This document shows positions 1-7,500 of a DNA stretch of 13,012 nt, in pieces. Under the pieces are notes generated by a model. That model did not search any database, was not told where the DNA came from, and saw nothing but the letters and a program-made list of their open reading frames with translations. Origin of the DNA: Clostridia bacterium (GTDB lineage Bacteria; Bacillota; Clostridia; Christensenellales; HGM11417); contig JAFQWR010000234.1 of NCBI GenBank assembly GCA_017407365.1, positions 1 to 13,012 on the forward strand, written 5' to 3'. The first letter of the stretch is position 1. Each line of letters begins with the position of its first letter. The translations under genes were made by a program, and so were the position numbers.

Positions 1-2502
1 ACCCGATGTGGAATTTTCCTTCTCTAAGTGCGCAACCACCTCACAGCTGAAGCCCTCTGCGGTTACTACAAGAACGTTTTCACCCTCTTTCAGGGCACCG
101 TCCTTTACGGTTACGGTATACTCACGTATGCCGCCCTCAACACCATCCTCGTATAATGCAGTTACTCTGAGGTAATCCTTTAAGTCCTCTGCTGTCAGCT
201 TGGAAACATCTGCTTTCAGCGCCATACCGTCGTTGAACACCGCCTGTATGGATGCAACGGAAACAGATTCCACGCGCAGACGGATTTCGTAAACCGTCAA
301 AACGCCCGAGGTTGCATAAATCGTTTGAGCACCCTCAACGCGAACGCTAAGCACTGCCTCACCAATGCCACGCGCCTGTACCTTGCCATCGGGCAGAACC
401 TTGGCAACATTTGCATTTGAGGAGGTAACCGTGTATTTTGCCTTTGTTCCGTCTAAAACACTGAACAGAAGATCGCCCGTATAACCCTCGTAGGTGCTGA
501 TAACACCGTTTTTGATCTTGCTCAGGTTTAAGCTGAAGTTACTGCCGGCATAATACTTTTTCTGATTTGCGGAATAGTAATAAACGGAAACATCGGTGCC
601 GTTTGTGATACGGTATAACGCTACAAGCGATTCACCTCCACCCAGAATATTCTGCGCATCCACCTTCATCTGCACAATGGGATTGCCTGCTTCACCGTAG
701 GAAACCAGAGTGGAAAGACCGTAGCCAACGTAGTGGCCGCCCAGCACCATAAAGATATTGGGGCATTTCTTTACGAACTTATCCCACATGGCGTTGCCGC
801 CGTTTGAATCCTCAAGATGGGCTTCCGCATCGTCGTGACGCTGTGCACTGCCATCAAGATAAGCGTGCGTGGTTACAATAACGTGATGGTTGGGGTGAGA
901 ATCTGCAAGCTCCTTCGCCCAAGCAAGCACCTCATCGCGAGGGCCGTATTCGAGCGCGATGATCATATAGGAATAACCGTTTTGCTCGAAGGTATGCCAA
1001 GCATTATCCATCGTCTGATCGTAGGTGCCAAAGTTTTCGTTGCCAAGCCATGCATCGTATTCTGCCTTGGGGAAATAGCTGTTATACGTGGTGGAATTAC
1101 GCTCAACCATCGTGCCGCCGGGCAAGCCAACCAGTCCGTCATAATCGTGGTTACCGGGAGAGATTGAATACTTTACATTGGCATCTCTTAAAATCTTGTG
1201 TGCCTCTGTTGCAACCTTCCATTGCTTTGCATCGTCGCATACATCCACGATGTCGCCAAGATCCATAACATACTGAATGTTATACGCTTCCTTCATTTCC
1301 GCCATCCAGGTGTAAAGCTCGGTAAAGCGATTGGCATAATCTGATGCCGCAATACCCTGCGTATCACCAACACCAATCAGCGTAAAGCCGCCGTCATCGG
1401 TGGGGAAGGTTACGTTATCCGTCCAATGCTTCAAAACCTCGGGATCGGTGGTTGCAACCATTTCTACATTGATGTCATCAAAGTATGCAACACCCGTTGC
1501 ACCCCAGATCTTACATTCAAGCTTATGCGTGCCGGTTGCAGTGGCTGTGAAATAAGACTCGTAATACTTCCAGTCGTTATCTCCTGCCAAGCCTACGGCA
1601 CCAAAGTAGAATTTGTATTTTTCATCAAAAGCGATATACGCACCAACGTTGTCGTTAGCGGATGTAATTTTGATACCTCTGGTTTTAATCCAACCGGAAA
1701 CCTTGTATTTGGAATTTTCAACCAAATACACGTTTGTTGCCGCATAAGAGCTGGTAACACCTGCGGAGTGATCTACAACAAGACTACCCGTTCCGTCGTT
1801 TGCGCGGCTTTCTGCATTCCACGTGTGGGATGCCTTATCTCCATTGCCCTTCCAGCCCTTATTCCAATAAAGAGAGGTCGTGCCCTGAGAAACAAATCTG
1901 CCGTCTGCAAGACCGATGTCAGGACTTGTAGCCTCGATGAGAGAAATCTCATCTGCCCACATGGTACCAGCGCTACCCCAAAGACGGATACGAATTACGT
2001 AGTTACCCGTTTTGGATGCGGTAAAATCACGGGAAAAGCGCATCCATGCATTGGTGCCGATTTCGGTGTTGTAATCGATATAGCCGATTACGCATTCGTT
2101 TGCATCGGAGGAAATACCCGCAGTGATGAATGCACCGCATCCACCTGCCCTTGTATTTTCGGTGATGCTTTCTGTTTTGATCCAGCCGCTTAAGCGATAG
2201 AGCTTTCCTTGGGTAAGCGAAACCGTTTGCGCAACGGTCTGATTGCCGCGCGTTTCATTATACAGCTTTACAGAGCCCGATGCGGAATTACCCTCGTAAT
2301 CCTGTGAGGCATCAATACCCCTCGAGGTACCTGTGCCATCCCAACCGTTGGGCCATGCGTTGAGATCAGATGCAGAAAAGCCACCGTCAGTCAGTAAATT
2401 CGACACGGAATCGGATGCCTGAGCAACAGAAGCTACGCCAAGCAGGCTGAAGCACACGCATAACAGCGCAAGCATCCATAAAAATTTACCTTTGTTTTTC
2501 AT
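1..2502 (-). CDS. Secreted calcineurin-like metallophosphoesterase with two CBM-like domains (C-terminus cut by window edge)
   Basis: I translated this frame by hand; it is open for 834 codons and runs off at base 1, so the C-terminus is missing. A signal peptide covers about residues 1-29 (KNKGK basic start, hydrophobic core, AQA cleavage site). Two related beta-sandwich domains follow (about 35-190 and 197-350), each with an SGWIKT motif (105-110, 269-274), resembling CBM4/9-type carbohydrate-binding modules. The phosphoesterase domain (about 374-640) shows GDTQ (D380), GDIVD (D417), GNHD (N451, H452), TTH (H546) and GGH (H590). A Big_2-like Ig domain (about 665-740) and another Ig-like stretch (743-824) come after. 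Expected role: metal-dependent phosphoester hydrolysis at the cell surface; the substrate is unknown. I chose the ATG at 2502, with AAGAGA upstream, over an in-frame ATG at 2517 without a site. It is last in the gene string, 135 bp after the LplC gene, so it may be co-transcribed. Confidence 0.85.
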   Translation of the reverse strand, partial: MKNKGKFLWMLALLCVCFSLLGVASVAQASDSVSNLLTDGGFSASDLNAWPNGWDGTGTSRGIDASQDYEGNSASGSVKLYNETRGNQTVAQTVSLTQGKLYRLSGWIKTESITENTRAGGCGAFITAGISSDANECVIGYIDYNTEIGTNAWMRFSRDFTASKTGNYVIRIRLWGSAGTMWADEISLIEATSPDIGLADGRFVSQGTTSLYWNKGWKGNGDKASHTWNAESRANDGTGSLVVDHSAGVTSSYAATNVYLVENSKYKVSGWIKTRGIKITSANDNVGAYIAFDEKYKFYFGAVGLAGDNDWKYYESYFTATATGTHKLECKIWGATGVAYFDDINVEMVATTDPEVLKHWTDNVTFPTDDGGFTLIGVGDTQGIAASDYANRFTELYTWMAEMKEAYNIQYVMDLGDIVDVCDDAKQWKVATEAHKILRDANVKYSISPGNHDYDGLVGLPGGTMVERNSTTYNSYFPKAEYDAWLGNENFGTYDQTMDNAWHTFEQNGYSYMIIALEYGPRDEVLAWAKELADSHPNHHVIVTTHAYLDGSAQRHDDAEAHLEDSNGGNAMWDKFVKKCPNIFMVLGGHYVGYGLSTLVSYGEAGNPIVQMKVDAQNILGGGESLVALYRITNGTDVSVYYYSANQKKYYAGSNFSLNLSKIKNGVISTYEGYTGDLLFSVLDGTKAKYTVTSSNANVAKVLPDGKVQARGIGEAVLSVRVEGAQTIYATSGVLTVYEIRLRVESVSVASIQAVFNDGMALKADVSKLTAEDLKDYLRVTALYEDGVEGGIREYTVTVKDGALKEGENVLVVTAEGFSCEVVAHLEKENSTSG

Positions 2503-2637
2503 ATATTCTCTTTTCATTTCAGATATTTCATAAGGAATACACTTCAAGCATTCTGCCTGCCTTGACCCCATAATCATGTATCCTTATCAGATAATGGCTG
2601 CAAAAAACGTTCAAAGCAGAAAAAAGCTTTTGCCTCA
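2503..2637 (-). other. Spacer between lplC-type and phosphoesterase genes
   Basis: This 135-bp spacer has no ORF. A weak stem (AAAGC at 2613-2617 with GCTTT at 2626-2630), flanked by GCAAAA at 2600-2605 and TTTTGC at 2628-2633, is T-rich on the minus strand. It could act as a weak terminator, but it lacks a strong GC stem. I see no convincing sigma-A promoter for the phosphoesterase, so co-transcription by readthrough is the simpler reading. Confidence 0.3.
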
Positions 2638-3504
2638 TTATTCCTTAACGCCGCCAAGCACCATACCTGTGATATAATACTTCTGCAGGAAGGGATACAG
2701 CATAATCATCGGAAGAGAGCCAAACACAACTGCTGCATATTTCAGCGTCTGCGCAGGGACAATTTCGCTGCCGCCCGATGCATAAATACCGCTGACATCG
2801 CTCAACAGCTGTTGAATTAAGAATTGCAGGGTAAATTTGGTTTTATCGGTGCTGACAAACAGCAGGGGTGCAACATAATCGTTCCATTTGGAAACCGCCG
2901 CAAACAGCGCAACCGTCGCAATAACGGGCATGGAAAGCGGGAAATAGATACGGAATAAAATCAGGAAATCCGTTCCTCCGTCAATTTTACACGCCTCCTC
3001 TAAGCTATCGGGAATTCCCATAAAGAAATTGCGCAGCAGGATTGCATAGTAAGGAGCCATACAGCCCGGAATAATCAGGGTGAGCAGGCTTGCCTCGGGG
3101 AAAATATTGGAAACGGTTAAAAAGTAAGGAATCAAGCCACCGCTGAACAGCATCGTGAAAATCATAATGATGGAAAACAGCTTGTTTCCACGTAAGTATT
3201 TTTTCGAAAGCGGATAAGCGTAAAGCATCGAAACAAAGGTAACCAGAACGGTGCCTGCCACGGTGACAATCACAGAGTTAAGAATCGATCTGAGCATCTG
3301 CCCGTCGGTGGTCAGCAAAAAGGTATACGCCTTTAAGCTCCACTCCCGGGGAAGCAGGGTGAAGCCTGCCTTAGTAAAAGCAATCTCATCAGAAAAGGAT
3401 GCCGATAAGATATATATGTAAGGAATCACAAAGCATAACGTTAACAACGAAAGCAATGTGTAATTGACAATATTAAATGCAAGTCTGCCTTTTGTAATCT
3501 TCAT
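2638..3504 (-). CDS. lplC: Carbohydrate ABC transporter permease, LplC type
   Basis: A 288-residue inner-membrane permease of the CUT1/MalG-like class, the second permease of an LplABC-type importer. It has an N-terminal membrane segment (about residues 13-35), several further hydrophobic helices, the motif FSGGLIPY (about 120-127) common in LplC proteins, and the EAA loop (EEACKIDGG at about 169-177, ending YFPLSMP near 193) that docks the ATPase. The short C-terminal tail GGVKE is also typical. The start is set at the ATG at 3504 because it lies only 4 nt after the TGA of the lplB-type gene. Its own ribosome site is weak (GGTGAT), so translational coupling is likely. A longer reading from 3579 would overlap the upstream gene and adds non-membrane residues. 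The imported sugar cannot be read from the sequence; the neighbours suggest a mannose-containing oligosaccharide. Confidence 0.9.
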   Translation of the reverse strand: MKITKGRLAFNIVNYTLLSLLTLCFVIPYIYILSASFSDEIAFTKAGFTLLPREWSLKAYTFLLTTDGQMLRSILNSVIVTVAGTVLVTFVSMLYAYPLSKKYLRGNKLFSIIMIFTMLFSGGLIPYFLTVSNIFPEASLLTLIIPGCMAPYYAILLRNFFMGIPDSLEEACKIDGGTDFLILFRIYFPLSMPVIATVALFAAVSKWNDYVAPLLFVSTDKTKFTLQFLIQQLLSDVSGIYASGGSEIVPAQTLKYAAVVFGSLPMIMLYPFLQKYYITGMVLGGVKE

Positions 3505-3508
3505 AGCA

Positions 3509-4510
3509 TCACCATAATCCTTGGTTATCCGTTTTTTGCACAAGCCAGTTAGAGAGTATAACAAGCACAAAGCCTGCAATACTCTGCACCAGGCCGACGG
3601 CTGTTGCGTCGCCCCAGCCCAGGAAGGAGCCCTTCAGCGATTTATACACCCACGTACCCAAAACCTCTGTTTTGTCTGAAAGAATGGAGCTTTCGCCCAC
3701 CAAAGCATAGATCTGCTCGAAGTCATCCTTTACAATACCGGAAACACTTAAAATAAAGGTCATGGCAATGGCAGGCATAATACCGGGAATGGTGATATAC
3801 ATACATTGCTTCCATCTGCCTGCACCGTCTATCTGCGAAGCCTCGTAAAGATCGGGGTTGATGTTCGTCAGCGCCGAAAGAAATACGATTGTACCCCAGC
3901 CGACGTTTTTCCAGATGCCGCTGATGGTGATGATGGCACGCCAGTATTTTGATTCTGCATACCAAAATATAGGATCGCCGCCAAAGGCTACGATAATCTT
4001 GTTCAAAACACCGCCGTCCTTCAATAAAAACATATTGACGATGGAGTTTACGATTACCCACGAAATGAAATAAGGCAGATACGATACGGTCTGCACCGTC
4101 TTTTTAAAGGGCTTGTTGGTAACCTCGTTCATCATAAGTGCAAGGATAATCGACGAGGGAAAAGCGAAGATAATTTTTAATCCACCAAGCGCAAGCGTGT
4201 TTCCGACCATCTTTAAAAAGCCGCGAGATGCCACTGCATACTGAAAGTTTTCGAACCCTACCCAAGGGCTTCCCCAGATACCAAGTGTAGGCTTATAGGT
4301 CTTAAATGCAAGCTGCAAGCCGTATAACGGCACGTAGCTGAATACAATCAGACTAATCAGACCGGGAATCAGCATCAGATACAGGCGCCAATCCTTCCAA
4401 AACTTTCTTTTAGGGAGTTTGCCGTTATTTCTCTTTGATTTAACCGCCGTTGCTACAGACGCGGTGTTCTTTTCTTCCATTGCGGCTTCCTCCACTTTTT
4501 CGTTTTTCAT
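3509..4510 (-). CDS. lplB: Carbohydrate ABC transporter permease, LplB type
   Basis: A 333-residue permease of the CUT1/MalF-like class, the partner of the adjacent LplC-type protein. A charged cytoplasmic N-terminus of about 40 residues precedes the first membrane helix (YLMLIPGLISLIVFSYVPLY region, about 44-63). The EAA loop is clear (LYEASQIDGAGRW at about 221-233, ending TIPGIMP near 246). Start: the ATG at 4510 has GGAGG four nt upstream. A second in-frame ATG at 4480 also has a GGAGG eight nt upstream, so two N-termini are possible. The gene follows the giant lipoprotein by 85 bp that contains a stem-loop, and it runs into the LplC gene with a 4-nt gap. These importers normally use a shared MsmX-type ATPase encoded elsewhere, which fits its absence here. 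Confidence 0.92.
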   Translation of the reverse strand: MKNEKVEEAAMEEKNTASVATAVKSKRNNGKLPKRKFWKDWRLYLMLIPGLISLIVFSYVPLYGLQLAFKTYKPTLGIWGSPWVGFENFQYAVASRGFLKMVGNTLALGGLKIIFAFPSSIILALMMNEVTNKPFKKTVQTVSYLPYFISWVIVNSIVNMFLLKDGGVLNKIIVAFGGDPIFWYAESKYWRAIITISGIWKNVGWGTIVFLSALTNINPDLYEASQIDGAGRWKQCMYITIPGIMPAIAMTFILSVSGIVKDDFEQIYALVGESSILSDKTEVLGTWVYKSLKGSFLGWGDATAVGLVQSIAGFVLVILSNWLVQKTDNQGLW

Positions 4511-4531
4511 ACTGCCTCCAAAAATGAATTC

Positions 4532-4566
4532 GGTGGGTGAGCGAGCGCATGACACGCTCACCCACC
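4532..4566 (-). terminator. Perfect 12-bp stem-loop between lipoprotein and permease genes
   Basis: Bases 4532-4543 (GGTGGGTGAGCG) are the exact reverse complement of 4555-4566, with an 11-nt loop. In transcript sense the hairpin lies 29 nt after the lipoprotein stop. It is followed by GAATTCATTTTTGG rather than a clean U-run, so it is better read as a partial terminator or a 3'-end stabilising/processing hairpin than a full stop. A similar arrangement between a binding-protein gene and its permeases is known from maltose-type operons, where it keeps permease levels lower. Confidence 0.6.
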
Positions 4567-4595
4567 TCATTATGCTTTTGCCGTATTATGACAAA

Positions 4596-7500
4596 TTAAA
4601 AGGTTTTTTCCTTAGAAACGGTAACGGTAACCGTCCAGCCGTTTGTGCTGTTCAATGCGCCTGCGAGCATGATAGAGCAATCGTTATCGGTGCTGATGCC
4701 TGCGCCAACCAAAACGTCGGTGCCGATAAGGAAGCCGCCCTCTACGTCGCTATATGCAACGATAGATTGGAAATCAGCTTCTACATGGTGGCAACCTACC
4801 TTTTTCATTTCGCCATCCTTAGAGCCTGCCCAAACCTCAAGCAGTTTGTAGCTGGTACCGTCGATTTTCACGTTGGTGATTCTGTAAGCGATACGGTTGG
4901 TGTTCTTGATCTGATCGCCGTAAAGAGCGAGCTGAGCAATCGTGGTTCCGTTGATGTTTTCGTACATCAGATAGAATGCATCGTGACGTAAGCAAAGAGC
5001 TACAGGACCGTGCCAGCTGCTGGTTGCGGAGCCAAACAGGTTGATACCCATTGCAAAGCCTGCATTGCGATCGGTAACCTCAAAATCAATGATTACGTAT
5101 TCGCTGCCAAGATCGGTAACAGCCTTCTTGCTCATATCAGCGCCTGCTGCGTTGGTAACGCCCTGATCGAAGCCGTTTGCAACTGCTGCATTGCTTTCCT
5201 CTTCTACGTCATCGGGCGATTTTTCAAGTACAGCAACATTGGTAACCGTCCATTCTGCGGAGTTGGTTTTGCTGTTGAATGCCTCCATGAAGGCAAGGGT
5301 GCAGTCGGGCATGAACTGAGCCTCGGTGAACAGATCGTAATCGAATACCCAAGCGCCAAGCTCAGCATCGAAATACCACTTGTCGCCGCTTAAGGAGCTG
5401 TTGTTTGCAACAAGCTTATTCAGCTTGCCGTCTGCGGGACCTTCCCACAGCTCAACCATAACGTCGGTGCAAAGACCACTCTTAACAACGTAGGTCAGCT
5501 TGTAAACGAGGGTGCGCTCTGCGCCGTTACCCATCGAGTACAGAGCAACCTGTGCAAGGTTGGTGTTGTTGATGCCACCGAGACGGAAGTATACGCCGTC
5601 TTTGGTGCAAGCAAGAATCAAGCCTGCGGTCCAACCGTTAGAGGTGGTGCCAAGGATGTTGATGCCCATTGCATAGTAATCGGGATCAGCAGTATGCTTG
5701 TAGCTGATTGCGATATAGTTTTCGTTTACATTGGTAACAGCCTTAACGATACTGTCGGGCTTAGCAGGATAAGTGGTTTCTTCGGTGAGGTTTACAACTG
5801 CTTCTTCAGCGTTTACGGGGTTCTTGTAGCCCTTAACCTCTACTACACCGGGAGCGCCATCGAGCTTTTCGATTGCGGTAACCGTCCAGTTGCAGGTGCC
5901 GTTTAATGCGCCGAGAGAAACAACCGTGATATCCTTGGGAGTCATCTGCTCTGCAGAAGCAAAAGCCTTAGCACTGATCGTCAGCACGTCGTTTTCTGCA
6001 TCATAAGAGCATAATGCTGCGTTAGCAACGGTGGGAATGCACTTCGTCAGCGTCGTGCCAACCTCGCCAAACCAAACGTCTACGTTGATTGCCGTTGCAA
6101 GACCCTGCGTCTTAACGTAAGTCATCTTATAAACGAGCGTATATTCGGTTGCATTGATGCCGCCGCTGTATACGTCGATGCCAAGACGAACAACTGCACC
6201 GCTGTTGGGACCGCCAACGTGGATTTCGCCGCCGTCCTGCGAGATACGCAGAACCATACCGCCGCTCCAGCCGTCGGCAGCGCCGGTTACGTTTACACAG
6301 AACGCACCCTTCGCGGTCTGTTCGCCCTTGAAGGTAATTGCGATATAGTTTTCGTTGCTGTGCTTGCCTAAAACAGCAGAAGCATCGCCGCCACCGGGAA
6401 CGGTAACGGGCATTTCAGCAAAGTAATTGCCGGTGCCAAAGCTGATTTCGTAGCCTTCGGGTACGTAAATATCCTCGGGCATTTCGCAGGAGGTACCGTC
6501 CATGCGGAGCTCCTTGATGGTTGCCGTTGAGTTGTAAACGGACATCCAGAAGGGCGAGGAATAGATGTTCTCAGCAGAAGCCGCCGTGAAATCACTCATC
6601 TTTCTGTAAAGAGCGTTGATACCCTCTTCCAGACCGATTAAGCCACCGTGATTTGCAGAGGGGTTGAATACGAGCTCTTCGCCCATTACCCAAATCTGCA
6701 CACGAACGTACTCGACATCCTGAACCATTACGTTTTTAACCTGATACTCAAAGAGAATATCGTTGCCAACGATGTACTTTTGCTTGGAATAAGCGGTAGA
6801 ACCAAAGATAGCGCTATCGTGCTTGTTTGCAGAAACGTCAATCTGGTTGGTGTTGGTGAAGCGAATCACCAAGCCCTCGGGCCAATCTGCGTTGTTAACG
6901 GGACCACGGGCGTTGAACATTACGATGGTGTTAAGCTCAGAAATGTTCAGAATCATGGAAACCTTCTGATCGTATACATATTCGTTAGCGGAAAGACCTA
7001 CAGAGCCCTGACCGGAAGCGAATACCTCTTTCGTAAGAACGTTACCGCTGGTGATGCTGTTTACAACTACCTCAAAGGAGGTGCTTGCAACATTGCCGAA
7101 GGAATCCTTAACCGTGTAGATAACAGTCTGCGTGCCTGCCGTCATGGGGTAGTACTTACCGCCGGGGATACGGTCGGTCACGTGCTCGGTGCCGATGATT
7201 TCTACCGTAACCTTGCTGCTGATATCGCCCTCTAAGTTATCGTTTGCCGTAACGGTGGGAAGAACAACCTCTTCACCAACGTTAACGGTAATCGTTTCGT
7301 TAGAGGAAATTTCAATCGTGGGAACTACGTCATCACGAACAGCAACCTCAAGCTTAAAGAACTTGTAGCCATAGTTGCCTGCTTCGTCGTATGCTTCAAA
7401 CAGTAAGGTGTATACACCTGCTTCAGCGGGCGTGTAGGTAGCTTCGGTTAAAGCAACCTTAGAGCCGTCGGGCAGGATGATGCTCGTTTCGATGTCGAAC

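Noticed and set aside
1426..2193. Long plus-strand open frame of 255 codons opposite the phosphoesterase gene
   Set aside because: It is antisense to a gene with a signal peptide, CBM-like and phosphoesterase motifs; its product is cysteine-rich with no recognisable domain.
4419..4991. Plus-strand open frame spanning the lplB start and lipoprotein end
   Set aside because: It is antisense to two well-supported genes and crosses the 12-bp hairpin; no domain is visible.
6648..7235. Plus-strand open frame of 195 codons opposite the lipoprotein gene
   Set aside because: Antisense shadow of an Ig-like coding region with no supporting start context.
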